From contig AHHB01000036.1 in assembly GCA_000242815.2 (NCBI GenBank), positions 186,001-250,000 on the forward strand: 64,000 bases of DNA, given 5' to 3'. Below, one piece after another: positions 37,187-46,490 of the stretch (position 1 is its first letter; every line of letters begins with the position of its first letter). This DNA is from Janthinobacterium lividum PAMC 25724 (GTDB lineage: Bacteria > Pseudomonadota > Gammaproteobacteria > Burkholderiales > Burkholderiaceae_D). A program made the translations under genes and the position numbers. Below the pieces are notes generated by a model, which was not told the DNA's origin, did not search any database, and saw only the letters and a list, made by a program, of their open reading frames with translations.

Positions 37187-37220
37187 GAACAAAGTATATC
37201 ATTTGATAAACTCTGTTCTC
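37185..37220. promoter_or_regulatory. Operator O3 inside a 7-bp inverted repeat
   Basis: On the minus strand, TTTATCAAATGATATA (37195-37210) matches O2 at most positions. It sits inside arms GAGAACA (37185-37191) and TGTTCTC (37214-37220) just after the repressor gene. It may extend repression by looping, or be the scar of a lost phage promoter. Confidence 0.5.
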
Positions 37221-37230
37221 ATCATGGCGC

Positions 37231-39117
37231 TTAAGCCAATGCTGCCTGGATCTGCTGCAGCGATGCCGGATCATCCATTGACGTCAGGTCGCCCGGGCTG
37301 CGCCCTTCGCAGATAGCCTGGATGGAGCGGCGCAGCAGCTTGCCCGACCGCGTCTTCGGCAACTGTGCCACGAACAGCACGCGCGCCGGCCGCGCCACGG
37401 CGCCCAACTGGCGGTCGACCACGGCCATCACTTCGCGTTCCAGCGCCGCTTTCGCGTCCAGGCTGTCGAAACCCTGCGGGTCTTTCAGGATCACGAAAGC
37501 CATCGCCACTTGGCCTTTGAGCTTGTCTTCCACGCCCACCACCGCCACTTCCGATACATTCGGATGGCTGCTGATGCTTTCCTCGATTTCGCGCGTGCCC
37601 AGGCGGTGGCCGGCCACGTTGATCACGTCATCGGTGCGGCCCAGGATGAAGTAATAGCCGTCCGCGTCGCGCATGCCCCAGTCGAAGGTGGAATACACTT
37701 GGCGGCCGCTGAAGGTGGACCAGTAAGTGTCGACGAAACGCGCGTCGTCGCCGTAGACGGTCTGCATGCAGCCGGGCGGCAGCGGGCCTTCCAGCACCAG
37801 CACGCCCTTCTCATTGGTGCCGCACTCCTCGCCCGTCACTTCGTTGAGCAGCTTGACCTGATAGCCGTACATGGCCAGGCCCGGGCTGCCCAGGCGCGTC
37901 GGCGTATCGGACACGCCTTTCGCCACCGACAAAATCGGCCAGCCCGTCTCCGTCTGCCAGTAGTTGTCGATGATGTCCACTTTCAGTTCGTCGGCGATCC
38001 ATTGCGAGGTGGTTTCATCGAGCGGCTCACCGGCCAGGTACAGCGCTTTCAGGGAGGACAGGTCGTGCTTGCGCATCAGTTCCACCGGATGCTTGCGCAG
38101 CACGCGGATGGCAGTCGGCGCCGAGAACATGCGCGTGACCTTGTATTTTTCAACGATGCTCCACCAGATGCCTGCATCGGGACAGATCGGCAAGCCTTCG
38201 TACAAGATGGTGGCCATGCCGGCGATCAGCGGACCATACACAATGTAGGAATGGCCCACCACCCAGCCGATATCGGAGGTGGCAAAAAAGGTTTCGCCGG
38301 GCTTGCCACAGAAGTTGTACTGCATCGACGATGCCAGCGCCACCGCATAGCCGCCCACGTCGCGCTGCACGCCCTTGGGCTTGCCCGTCGTACCAGAGGT
38401 GTACAGCACGTACGACGGCGCGTTCGATTCCAGCCAGGTGACAGGCACCTGCGCGTCCAGGTGCTGCTCGCGCAGGGTCGCGTAATCGACGTCGCGCCCC
38501 GGCGTCAGTTGCATCGGCACCAGATGGCGATCGACCAGCAGCACTTGCTGCGGCTTGTGCGCAGCGATGCGGATGGCTTCATCGAGTAGCGGCTTGTAGG
38601 CGATTGCCTTGCCATTGCGCGAACCGGCATCGGCAGAAAACACCAGCTTGGGCTGCGCATCATCGATGCGGCTGGCCAGGCTGTTGGCGGCAAAACCGCC
38701 GAACACCACGGAATGCACGGCGCCGATGCGGGCGCAAGCGAGCATGGCGAACGCCGCTTCGGCGATCATCGGCATGTAGATCAAGACGCGGTCGCCCTTG
38801 ACCACGCCCAGCGACTGCAAGATGGCGGCGCAACGCTCCACTTCGCGCTGCAGTTCGCGAAAGCTGTAGGTGCGCTCGGTATTGGTTTCGGTGGAAATGG
38901 CGATCAGCGCGGCCGCGTCACCGTGGCTATCGACCCAGCGGTCAACGGCGTTGTGGCACAAATTGGTGGTGCCGCCGACGAACCATTTGGCGAACGGCGG
39001 ACGGGAATAATCAAGCACTTGCGAAAACGGGGTATGCCAATCGATCTTGTCCGCTTCCTCGCGCCAAAAAGCCTCCGGCGTGTCGATCGAGCGTTGATAA
39101 AATGCAGCGAAATTCAT
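37231..39117 (-). CDS. prpE: Propionate-CoA ligase
   Basis: A 628-residue acyl-CoA synthetase of the ANL family that activates propionate with ATP and CoA. The N-terminus AFYQRSIDTPEAFWREEA is typical of PrpE rather than Acs. The adenylation motif is YTSGTTGKPKGVQRD, the hinge motif lies near YYFILGRTDDVINVAGHRL, and the acetylatable lysine is in PKTRSGKLLRR. A very strong ribosome binding site, GGAGGAGAC, precedes the ATG and is exactly complementary to the GUCUCCUC segment of the repeated small-RNA-like elements. It is the last gene of the prp operon. Confidence 0.95.
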   Translation of the reverse strand: MNFAAFYQRSIDTPEAFWREEADKIDWHTPFSQVLDYSRPPFAKWFVGGTTNLCHNAVDRWVDSHGDAAALIAISTETNTERTYSFRELQREVERCAAILQSLGVVKGDRVLIYMPMIAEAAFAMLACARIGAVHSVVFGGFAANSLASRIDDAQPKLVFSADAGSRNGKAIAYKPLLDEAIRIAAHKPQQVLLVDRHLVPMQLTPGRDVDYATLREQHLDAQVPVTWLESNAPSYVLYTSGTTGKPKGVQRDVGGYAVALASSMQYNFCGKPGETFFATSDIGWVVGHSYIVYGPLIAGMATILYEGLPICPDAGIWWSIVEKYKVTRMFSAPTAIRVLRKHPVELMRKHDLSSLKALYLAGEPLDETTSQWIADELKVDIIDNYWQTETGWPILSVAKGVSDTPTRLGSPGLAMYGYQVKLLNEVTGEECGTNEKGVLVLEGPLPPGCMQTVYGDDARFVDTYWSTFSGRQVYSTFDWGMRDADGYYFILGRTDDVINVAGHRLGTREIEESISSHPNVSEVAVVGVEDKLKGQVAMAFVILKDPQGFDSLDAKAALEREVMAVVDRQLGAVARPARVLFVAQLPKTRSGKLLRRSIQAICEGRSPGDLTSMDDPASLQQIQAALA

Positions 39118-39241
39118 GTCTCCTCCGGTATGCGTGTAATCTGTGTCTGGCCTGGGCGAACTGCCCTGGCCAGCACTTTATGAGTGCTACCTATCTGATA
39201 CCTGCGTGCCATCTGCCTACCATCTGCCTGCGTATTTCTGC

Positions 39242-40441
39242 CTAAAACGCGTCGCCGGGAACGCGCACAGTCCCTTCCATCAGCACGCGCGCACTGCGGC
39301 TCATGATGGCTTTGGTGACGCTCCACGCGCCATCGACCTGCGCCGCTTCCGCCCCCACCATCAGGGTGCCGGACGGGTGACCGAAGCGCACGGCGTTGCG
39401 AAGACCACCGCCCGCCGCCAGGTTCACCAGAGTGCCGGGAATGGCCGCCGCCGTGCCGATGGCCACGGCCGCCGTGCCCATCATGGCGTGATGCAATTTA
39501 CCCATCGACATGGCGCGCACCAGCAGGTCGATCTCGGCGGCTTCCACTTTTTTGCCGCTCGACGAGACATAGCTGGCCGGCTTGGCGACAAAAGCTACTT
39601 TCGGCGTGTGCTGGCGCTTCGCCGCTTCGTCCAAGTGGGAAATCAAGCCCATGCGCAGGGCGCCGTGCGCGCGGATAGTTTCGAAACGGGCCAGCGCGGC
39701 GGGGTCGCCATTGATGGCGTCCTGCAGTTCCGTGCCCGTGTAGCCGATGGCGTGCGCATCGACAAAAATGGTCGGGATGCCGGCGTTGATCATGGTGACT
39801 GTTAGCCGACCGATGCCGGGCACGTCGAGCTCATCGACCAAGTTACCGGTAGGGAACATGGCCGAGCTGCCACCATCGCCACCCTCTTCTTCCGCAGCCG
39901 GATCGAGAAATTCGAGTTTTACTTCGGCGGCCGGGAAGGTCACACCATCGAGCTCGAAGGCGCCCGTTTCCTGCACTTCGCCATGCGCCATGGGAACGTG
40001 GGCGATGATGGTCTTGCCGATATTGGCTTGCCAGATGCGTACCGTGGCCACGCCGTTGTGTGGCAGGCGCGCGGGGTCCACCAGCGCGCTGGCGATGGCG
40101 AACGAGCCGACGGCCGCCGACAGGTTGCCGCAATTGCCGCTCCAGTCGACAAAAGGCTTGTCGATGGAAACCTGGCCGAACAGATAATCGACGTCGTGAT
40201 CCGGCTTATCGCTTGCCGCCACGATCACTGTCTTGCTGGTGCTCGACGTGGCGCCGCCCATGCCGTCGATCTGCTTGCCGTACGGGTCGGGGCTGCCGAT
40301 CACGCGCAGCAGCAAGGCATCGCGCGCCGCGCCAGGCACTTGTGCGCTGGCGGGCAAATCGTGCAGGCGGAAAAACACGCCTTTGCTGGTGCCGCCACGC
40401 ATATAGGTGGCGGGGATCTTGATTTGGGGTTGATGGGTCAT
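39242..40441 (-). CDS. prpF: 2-Methylaconitate cis-trans isomerase
   Basis: A 399-residue protein of the diaminopimelate-epimerase-like fold, opening PQIKIPATYMRGGTSKGVFF as in PrpF proteins. It isomerises the methylaconitate made by AcnD so that aconitase can complete 2-methylisocitrate formation. It always travels with acnD, which lies upstream here. A 114-base gap carries a strong palindrome (40487-40517) that may reduce downstream expression or protect the mRNA end. Confidence 0.95.
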   Translation of the reverse strand: MTHQPQIKIPATYMRGGTSKGVFFRLHDLPASAQVPGAARDALLLRVIGSPDPYGKQIDGMGGATSSTSKTVIVAASDKPDHDVDYLFGQVSIDKPFVDWSGNCGNLSAAVGSFAIASALVDPARLPHNGVATVRIWQANIGKTIIAHVPMAHGEVQETGAFELDGVTFPAAEVKLEFLDPAAEEEGGDGGSSAMFPTGNLVDELDVPGIGRLTVTMINAGIPTIFVDAHAIGYTGTELQDAINGDPAALARFETIRAHGALRMGLISHLDEAAKRQHTPKVAFVAKPASYVSSSGKKVEAAEIDLLVRAMSMGKLHHAMMGTAAVAIGTAAAIPGTLVNLAAGGGLRNAVRFGHPSGTLMVGAEAAQVDGAWSVTKAIMSRSARVLMEGTVRVPGDAF

Positions 40442-40486
40442 TGGAGTTCCTGCGTTGAATGTGTCCTTAAACCCAACGGCGAAGCG

Positions 40487-40517
40487 CCGGGGTCGGACCC
40501 TGAGGGTCCGACCCCGG
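40487..40517. repeat. 14-bp perfect palindrome in the acnD-prpF gap (REP-like)
   Basis: CCGGGGTCGGACCC and GGGTCCGACCCCGG flank TGA. There is no T-run, so it is not a standard terminator. Its GGGTC/GACCC core resembles the outer arms of the compound palindrome at 17726-17792, pointing to a dispersed repeat. Confidence 0.7.
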
Positions 40518-40555
40518 AACTTGCCTTTGGGACGAATTACGCGATCACATCACCA

Positions 40556-43162
40556 CTACGCCGCCTTCGACGACTCGAGGAAATCCTGGGCGAAGCGTTG
40601 AAGAACGCCACCCGCCTCGTAAATCGAGACCTCTTCGGCCGTATCGAGGCGACAGGTGACCGGCACTTCGAGCGTTTCACCGTTCTTGCGGTGGACCAGC
40701 AAGGTCAACGTGGAGCGCGGCGTGCGCTCGCCAACGACGTCGTAGGTTTCGCTGCCATCGAGGCCCAGTGTCTTGCGGTTCACGCCGGGCAAAAACTCCA
40801 GTGGCAGCACGCCCATGCCCACCAAATTGGTGCGGTGGATGCGCTCGAAGCCTTCGGCAACGATGGCTTCCACGCCGGCCAGGCGCACGCCCTTGGCAGC
40901 CCAGTCGCGCGAAGAACCCTGGCCATAATCGGCGCCGGCGATGATGATCAAGGGCTGCTTGCGCTCCATGTACACCTCGATGGCTTCCCACATGCGCGAG
41001 ATGGTGCCTTCCGGCTCGATGCGCGTGAGCGAACCGGCCTTCACCTTGCCATCCTCGATCACCATCTCGTTTTTCAGGGTCGGGTTGGCAAAGGTCGCGC
41101 GCTGCGCCGTCAAATGGTCGCCCCGGTGCGTGGCGTAGGAATTGAAGTCTTCCTCGGGCAAGCCCATCTTCGCCAGATACTCGCCAGCTGCGCTATCGAG
41201 CATGATGGCATTTGATGGCGACAAATGATCGGTCGTGATGTTGTCGCCGAGGACCGCCAGCGGACGCATGCCTTTCAATGGACGGGCGCCAGCGAGCGCA
41301 CCTTCCCAGTACGGCGGACGGCGGATATACGTGGTATTCGGACGCCAGTCGTACAGCGGGCTGACCTTGATGCCGTCGTCGACCTGCGCGGCAAACATGG
41401 GAATGTACACCTTGCGGAACTGCTCCGGCTTGACACTGGAAGCGACGATGGCGTCGATTTCTTCGTCCGATGGCCAGATATCCTTCAACTGGATAGGCTT
41501 GCCATCCGGGGCGATGCCCAGCACATCCTTCTCGATATCAAAGCGGATGGTGCCGGCAATCGCATACGCCACCACCAGCGGCGGCGAGGCGAGGAACGCC
41601 TGTTTCGCGTACGGGTGGATGCGCCCATCGAAGTTGCGGTTGCCCGACAAAACGGCCGTGGCGTACAGGTCGCGCGACACCACTTCTTCCTGGATGACAG
41701 GATCGAGCGCGCCCGACATGCCGTTGCACGAAGTGCAGGCAAACGCCACCACGCCAAAGCCCAATGTTTCGAGCTCCGGCATCAGGCCCGCTTCCTGCAA
41801 ATACAGTTCCACGGTTTTCGACCCTGGCGCCAGCGAGGACTTGACCCACGGTTTGCGTGTCAGTCCCAGGCGGTTAGCATTACGCGCGATCAGGCCGGCG
41901 GCGATCATGTTGCGCGGGTTGTTCGTGTTGGTGCAGCTGGTAATGGCCGCGATGATGACGGCGCCGTCCGGCATCTTGCCCGGCTCGTTTTCCACTACGC
42001 CGGAAATCCCGCGCGCGGCCAGTTCCGACGTCGGCACGCGGTTGTGCGGATTCGAAGGCCCGGCGATATTACGCACGACGGACGACAGATCGAACGTCAG
42101 CACGCGCTCATATTGCGCGTCGACCAGGCTGTCGGCCCACAAGCCCGTTTCCTTCGCATACAGCTCCACCAGTTTTACCAGCTCATCGTCGCGGCCCGTC
42201 AATTTCAAATACTTGATGGTTTGCGCGTCGATGTAGAACATGGCAGCGGTGGCGCCAAATTCCGGCGCCATATTGGAAATCGTGGCGCGGTCGCCCAAGG
42301 TCAGGTGCGCAGCGCCCTCGCCAAAGAATTCCAGGTAAGACGAGACGACCTTTTGCTTGCGCAAGAATTCCGTCAGCGCCAGCACCGTGTCGGTAGCCGT
42401 GATGCCCGGCTGTGGCTTGCCTGTCAGCTTGACGCCGATGATGTCGGGCAAACGCATCCACGAGGCGCGGCCCAGCATCACGCTTTCCGCTTCCAGGCCG
42501 CCCACGCCGATGGCGATCACGCCCAGCGCGTCGACCATGGGCGTGTGCGAATCCGTGCCCACCAAGGTGTCCGGATAGGCTACGCCATCTTGCACCTGGA
42601 TCACGGGCGACATGCGCTCCAGATTGATCTGGTGCAAGATGCCATTGCCTGGCGGGATCACGTCGACGTTTTTAAACGCCTTCTTGGTCCAGTCGATGAA
42701 GTCGAAACGATCTTCATTGCGGCGGTCTTCGATGGCGCGGTTCTTGGCGAAGGCGTCGGGGTCGAAACCGCCGCACTCGACGGCCAGCGAATGGTCCACT
42801 ACCAGCTGCGTCGGCACGACGGGATTGACCAGGGCCGGGTCGCCGCCCTGGGCCGCGATGGCGTCGCGCAGGCCAGCCAAGTCGACCAGGGCCGTCTGGC
42901 CCAGGATGTCATGGCAGACGACGCGCGCCGGAAACCAAGGAAAATCGAGGTCGCGACGGCGCTCGATGAACTGGCTAAGCGATGCGTTCAAGGTCGCCGG
43001 GTCGCAGCGGCGCACCAGGTTTTCGGCCAGCACGCGCGAGGTATAGGGCAAGGTGGCGTAGGCGCCTGGCTCGATCGCATCGACGGCGGCGCGCGTGTCG
43101 AAGTAGTCTAGCCCTGTCCCCGGCAAGGGCTTGCGATGCAGGGTGTTCATATTAGAGGCCAT
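40556..43162 (-). CDS. acnD: Fe/S-dependent 2-methylcitrate dehydratase
   Basis: An 868-residue aconitase-superfamily enzyme; it dehydrates 2-methylcitrate to 2-methylaconitate. Cluster cysteines are visible in SCTNTNNPRN and CTSCNGMSG, and substrate-binding residues in GSSRDWAAKG near the C-terminus. The ATG at 43160-43162 overlaps the prpC stop by one base (TAATG) and has AAGGAC upstream. The longer open frame to 43390 lies within prpC and is not used. Together with PrpF it replaces the PrpD route used by enteric bacteria. Confidence 0.96.
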   Translation of the reverse strand: MASNMNTLHRKPLPGTGLDYFDTRAAVDAIEPGAYATLPYTSRVLAENLVRRCDPATLNASLSQFIERRRDLDFPWFPARVVCHDILGQTALVDLAGLRDAIAAQGGDPALVNPVVPTQLVVDHSLAVECGGFDPDAFAKNRAIEDRRNEDRFDFIDWTKKAFKNVDVIPPGNGILHQINLERMSPVIQVQDGVAYPDTLVGTDSHTPMVDALGVIAIGVGGLEAESVMLGRASWMRLPDIIGVKLTGKPQPGITATDTVLALTEFLRKQKVVSSYLEFFGEGAAHLTLGDRATISNMAPEFGATAAMFYIDAQTIKYLKLTGRDDELVKLVELYAKETGLWADSLVDAQYERVLTFDLSSVVRNIAGPSNPHNRVPTSELAARGISGVVENEPGKMPDGAVIIAAITSCTNTNNPRNMIAAGLIARNANRLGLTRKPWVKSSLAPGSKTVELYLQEAGLMPELETLGFGVVAFACTSCNGMSGALDPVIQEEVVSRDLYATAVLSGNRNFDGRIHPYAKQAFLASPPLVVAYAIAGTIRFDIEKDVLGIAPDGKPIQLKDIWPSDEEIDAIVASSVKPEQFRKVYIPMFAAQVDDGIKVSPLYDWRPNTTYIRRPPYWEGALAGARPLKGMRPLAVLGDNITTDHLSPSNAIMLDSAAGEYLAKMGLPEEDFNSYATHRGDHLTAQRATFANPTLKNEMVIEDGKVKAGSLTRIEPEGTISRMWEAIEVYMERKQPLIIIAGADYGQGSSRDWAAKGVRLAGVEAIVAEGFERIHRTNLVGMGVLPLEFLPGVNRKTLGLDGSETYDVVGERTPRSTLTLLVHRKNGETLEVPVTCRLDTAEEVSIYEAGGVLQRFAQDFLESSKAA

Positions 43163-44316
43163 TATTTGCGGTCCTTGATCGGCACGAATTCCAGGTCTTC
43201 CGGGCCCACGTAGTTGGCGCTCGGGCGGATGATCTTGTTGTCGATGCGCTGTTCGATGATGTGGGCGGCCCAGCCCGAAGTGCGCGAGATGACGAACAGC
43301 GGCGTAAACATTGCCGTCGGCACGCCCATCATGTGGTACGACACGGCCGAGAACCAGTCCAGGTTGGGGAACATGTTCTTGATTTCCCACATGACCGATT
43401 CCAGGCGCTCGGCGATGTCGAACATTTTCGTGGAACCGGCTTCCTGCGACAGCGAACGGGCCACTTCCTTGATGACCACGTTGCGCGGGTCGGAAATCGT
43501 GTAGACGGGGTGGCCGAAGCCGATCACCACTTCCTTGTTGGCCACGCGTTCACGGATATCGGCTTCCGCTTCATCGGCATTGTCGTAGCGTTTCTGGATG
43601 TCCAGCGCCACTTCGTTTGCGCCGCCGTGTTTCGGGCCGCGCAGCGCACCGATGGCGCCCGTTATGGCCGAGTGAATGTCCGAACCCGTGCCGGCAATGA
43701 CGCGGCTGGTGAAGGTCGAGGCATTGAATTCATGTTCCGCGTACAGGATCAGCGACGTGTGCATGGCCTTTTCCCACGACGCCGATGGTTTTTCGCCGTG
43801 CAGCAGGTGCAGGAAGTGGCCGCCGATCGAGTCGTCGTCCGTTTCCACTTCGATGCGCTTGCCGTTATGGCTGTAGTGGTACCAGTACAGCAGCATGGAG
43901 CCGAACGACGCCATCAGGCGGTCGGCGATGTCGCGCGCGCCCGGCGCGTTATGGTCGTCTTTTTCCGGCAGCGTGCAGCCCAGGACAGACACGCCGGTGC
44001 GCATCACATCCATCGGGTGGGCAGCGGCCGGCAGCGCTTCCAGCGCCGCTTTCACTGCTGATGGCAAGCCGCGCAAGGAGCGCAATTTGGCTTTGTAGCC
44101 TTTCAGTTCGGCGCTAGTCGGCAATTTTCCGTGCACCAGCAGATAAGCGATTTCCTCGAATTCGCAGCTGTCGGCCACGTCCAGGATGTCATAGCCACGG
44201 TAGTGCAAATCGTTGCCGGTCTTGCCGACCGAGCACAGCGCCGTATTGCCGGCGGTGACGCCGGACAGGGCGACGGATTTTTTAGGCTTGAAAGTGGCGG
44301 CTTGCGGTGCGGTCAT
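43162..44316 (-). CDS. prpC: 2-Methylcitrate synthase
   Basis: A 384-residue enzyme of the citrate synthase family that condenses propionyl-CoA with oxaloacetate. Active-site regions include [25 protein letters not shown] and [18 protein letters not shown]. The N-terminus ([27 protein letters not shown] as split across two motifs) and length match PrpC rather than the larger GltA. The ATG at 44316 follows CTGGAGAACACA. It lies between prpB and acnD with tight spacing. Confidence 0.95.
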   Translation of the reverse strand: MTAPQAATFKPKKSVALSGVTAGNTALCSVGKTGNDLHYRGYDILDVADSCEFEEIAYLLVHGKLPTSAELKGYKAKLRSLRGLPSAVKAALEALPAAAHPMDVMRTGVSVLGCTLPEKDDHNAPGARDIADRLMASFGSMLLYWYHYSHNGKRIEVETDDDSIGGHFLHLLHGEKPSASWEKAMHTSLILYAEHEFNASTFTSRVIAGTGSDIHSAITGAIGALRGPKHGGANEVALDIQKRYDNADEAEADIRERVANKEVVIGFGHPVYTISDPRNVVIKEVARSLSQEAGSTKMFDIAERLESVMWEIKNMFPNLDWFSAVSYHMMGVPTAMFTPLFVISRTSGWAAHIIEQRIDNKIIRPSANYVGPEDLEFVPIKDRK

Positions 44317-44391
44317 TGTGTTCTCCAGAAAATGATTGTCAGTCCAGTGCGGCGGGCCCGGGATTCCCACGGCCCGCTCTTTTATTGGTGC

Positions 44392-45279
44392 TTACTTCTT
44401 TTGCGCGGCGAACAGCGCATCGAGCTTTTGCTCGAAGTCGTGGTAATTGATCGATTCATACAGTTCCATGCGCGTCTGCATGGTATCGACGACATTTTTT
44501 TGCGTGCCGTCGCGGCGCAGGGCGCGGTAGACGTTCTCGGCCGCCTTGTTCATGGCGCGGAAGGCCGACAGCGGGTACAGCGCCAAGCCCACGTGGGCGC
44601 TGCGCAATTCGTCCAGCGTGAACAGCGGTGTAGAACCAAATTCCGTGATGTTGGCCAGGATAGGCACGTTGACGGCCTTGGCGAACGTGGCGTACATGTC
44701 CAGGTCCGTGATCGCTTCCGGGAAGATCATGTCGGCGCCCGCCTCGACACAGGCGACGGCGCGTTCCAATGCCGCTTCCAGGCCATCGACGGCCAACGCA
44801 TCGGTGCGCGCCATGATGACGAAGTTCGGGTCGGTGCGCGCATCGACAGCGGCCTTGATACGGTCGACCATTTCCTCCTTGCTGACGATTTCCTTGCCCG
44901 GACGATGACCGCAGCGCTTGGCGCCCACCTGGTCTTCGATGTGCAAGCCGGCAGCGCCGAACTTGATCATCGATTTCACGGTGCGCGCCACGTTGAAGGC
45001 GGAAGAACCGAAGCCCGTGTCGGCATCGACCAGCAGCGGCAGGTCGCATACGTCGGTGATGCGACGGATATCGGTCAGGACGTCGTCCAGGCTGGAAATG
45101 CCCAGGTCGGGCAAGCCCAGCGAGCCGGCCGCGACGCCGCCGCCAGACAAATAAATAGCTTTATAGCCGGCACGCTTGGCCAGCAAGGCGTGGTTGGCGT
45201 TAATGGCGCCAACGACTTGCAAGGGGGATTCTTCCTGGACGGCCTTGCGAAATGCGGCACCTGCGGAGTATTGAGTCAT
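44392..45279 (-). CDS. prpB: 2-Methylisocitrate lyase
   Basis: A 295-residue enzyme of the isocitrate lyase/PEP mutase family that splits 2-methylisocitrate to pyruvate and succinate. The catalytic loop is [12 protein letters not shown], and Mg-binding residues are in [10 protein letters not shown] and [12 protein letters not shown]. It is the first gene of the operon prpB-prpC-acnD-prpF-prpE. The leader contains a sigma-54 promoter and an upstream nested inverted repeat, so transcription probably needs an enhancer-binding protein of the PrpR kind. Confidence 0.96.
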   Translation of the reverse strand: MTQYSAGAAFRKAVQEESPLQVVGAINANHALLAKRAGYKAIYLSGGGVAAGSLGLPDLGISSLDDVLTDIRRITDVCDLPLLVDADTGFGSSAFNVARTVKSMIKFGAAGLHIEDQVGAKRCGHRPGKEIVSKEEMVDRIKAAVDARTDPNFVIMARTDALAVDGLEAALERAVACVEAGADMIFPEAITDLDMYATFAKAVNVPILANITEFGSTPLFTLDELRSAHVGLALYPLSAFRAMNKAAENVYRALRRDGTQKNVVDTMQTRMELYESINYHDFEQKLDALFAAQKK

Positions 45280-45343
45280 GTCTTCACCTTATGGGATTCG
45301 GGTCGTCCCGAATGTTTCATGGACTTGCTATGAGCATCAGTAT

Positions 45344-45359
45344 TGCAAATGCCGTGCCA
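45344..45359 (-). promoter_or_regulatory. Sigma-54 promoter of the prp operon
   Basis: On the minus strand, TGGCACG-N4-TTGCA matches the -24/-12 consensus exactly. Transcription would start near 45330, about 50 bases before the prpB ATG. Confidence 0.85.
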
Positions 45360-45480
45360 GCACCTTGCGCGTGCCCGGGAAGGGTGCCACAGCATGGTGA
45401 GATACGAGGGGAAATGGCCTGTATCGGCGGCTGCGCACGCTCACGCAGCAGGACAGCGCTGCCGCGTTAAGTGTAAGCGG

Positions 45481-45529
45481 TGTTTCATTTTTGTTTCAAC
45501 TATTTCAGTTGAAACAAATGCTTGAAACA
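45481..45529. promoter_or_regulatory. Nested inverted repeats, probable PrpR enhancer site
   Basis: The inner perfect repeat is TGTTTCAACT (45492-45501) with AGTTGAAACA (45507-45516). The outer arms TGTTTCA (45481-45487) and TGAAACA (45523-45529) share almost the same centre. This gives four GTTTCA half-sites about 145 bases upstream of the sigma-54 promoter, a normal enhancer distance. Confidence 0.65.
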
Positions 45530-45530
45530 T

Positions 45531-45551
45531 GCAACACGCAACACGCAACAC
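45531..45551. repeat. 7-bp tandem repeat, three units
   Basis: GCAACAC occurs three times in a row, directly beside the putative enhancer. Confidence 0.7.
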
Positions 45552-45643
45552 GCAATCATTGCCGAAGCCAAAGCAGGCGCTCGATCAGCCGGCAATCAGG
45601 GGGGGGAGCGAAAGACGCTGCGGTGCGCAGCAGTAATTGAATG

Positions 45644-45668
45644 AAAAACAGCCGGCGGGCGCCGGCTG
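45644..45668 (-). terminator. Intrinsic terminator after the 82-aa gene
   Basis: On the minus strand, an 8-bp stem (CAGCCGGC/GCCGGCTG, 4-base loop) is followed by TTTTT. It insulates the small genes from the prp operon. Confidence 0.85.
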
Positions 45669-45705
45669 CAGCAGTACTGGAAAACCAGGAATCAAGACTC
45701 GGGGC

Positions 45706-45954
45706 TCAGGCCAGGCGTACCAGCGGGTTGGCGATGATGTTGTCGATCTGGCGCACCGCCTCTTCGCAGGCGGCGGCAATAGCGCCCTCCTCGTCGTCGC
45801 GCACGAACTGCATGGTCGAGCCTTCGAACACTTCCAGGCCTTCCGCAGTGGCGCGTTCGATGTCGCAACTGGCCGACCATTTGCCGTCGCTGGCGGGCAC
45901 GGCCAAGGGAACGATTTCCCAGCCTTTGTAGTGAATTTTAGAACTGCTACCCAT
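45706..45954 (-). CDS. Small hypothetical protein, paralogue A
   Basis: An 82-residue acidic protein (MGSSSKIHYKGWEIVPLAV) from the ATG at 45952-45954, preceded by GAAGGAGGCACCGT. The longer frame upstream has no coding character. Its layout (short beta-rich start with YKGWEI, acidic middle, C-terminal helix with AACEEAVRQIDNI) matches that of the next upstream gene, so the two appear paralogous. Function unknown. Confidence 0.75.
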   Translation of the reverse strand: MGSSSKIHYKGWEIVPLAVPASDGKWSASCDIERATAEGLEVFEGSTMQFVRDDEEGAIAAACEEAVRQIDNIIANPLVRLA

Positions 45955-46078
45955 ACGGTGCCTCCTTCGTGACTGACTCAATAATGGAAATCGTAGCATG
46001 AAGCGCAGCTGGTAGCGACGTGTTTCAGGCAGCAGCACGTGCTCAGGCTCACTTTCGGACGAAACGATTTGCGCTGGC

Positions 46079-46315
46079 TCAAGGACGCAACAGATTATCC
46101 ACTTCCGTCCTCGCCACTTCCAAGCCGGCCGTGCAAGCCGTCTCGGGCGCCGCGTAGCCGCCCAAGGTGCGGCTACGCGTAATCGCTTGCGCCGCCGTCT
46201 CGCCTTCGCGCTGCAGGCGGTAAGTAAAATCCCACAAATCGTCATGATCTTTTTGCGCGGTGACCGACATCGTAAAACCGCGGTACTCTTCGCTGCGTGC
46301 AGTGGTATCGTCCAT
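46079..46315 (-). CDS. Small hypothetical protein, paralogue B
   Basis: A 78-residue protein with AAGGAGAGCTC before its ATG. It contains YRGFTMSVTAQ, DLWDFTYRLQ and a C-terminal helix ending EVARTEVDNLLRP, similar in plan to the 82-aa neighbour. It forms a pair with it; the two genes are 124 bases apart. No known function. Confidence 0.75.
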   Translation of the reverse strand: MDDTTARSEEYRGFTMSVTAQKDHDDLWDFTYRLQREGETAAQAITRSRTLGGYAAPETACTAGLEVARTEVDNLLRP

Positions 46316-46414
46316 GAGCTCTCCTTGTCAAAAAGAGCTTAGCACGCGGCAAGCGCGAGGGTGCGCACGACTGGGACAGACGTTGACGCGCACGCTTATC
46401 TGTTTTCCGCATGG

Positions 46415-46437
46415 AAAATGTCAGTTTCCAACATTTT
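46415..46437. promoter_or_regulatory. Possible operator before the MBL-fold gene
   Basis: AAAATGT and ACATTTT form a 7-bp inverted repeat with 9 bases between, about 55 bases before the ATG and close to a TATAAT-like box (46455-46460). Confidence 0.35.
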
Positions 46438-46490
46438 TTAGCCTACACTGACGATATAATGTTCTTCCCTGTCCGTCCCTTGCCGCCGCG

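Noticed and set aside
41225-43111. 628-codon plus-strand open frame opposite acnD
   Set aside because: Antisense shadow caused by high GC and codon bias of acnD; no start site and no domain.
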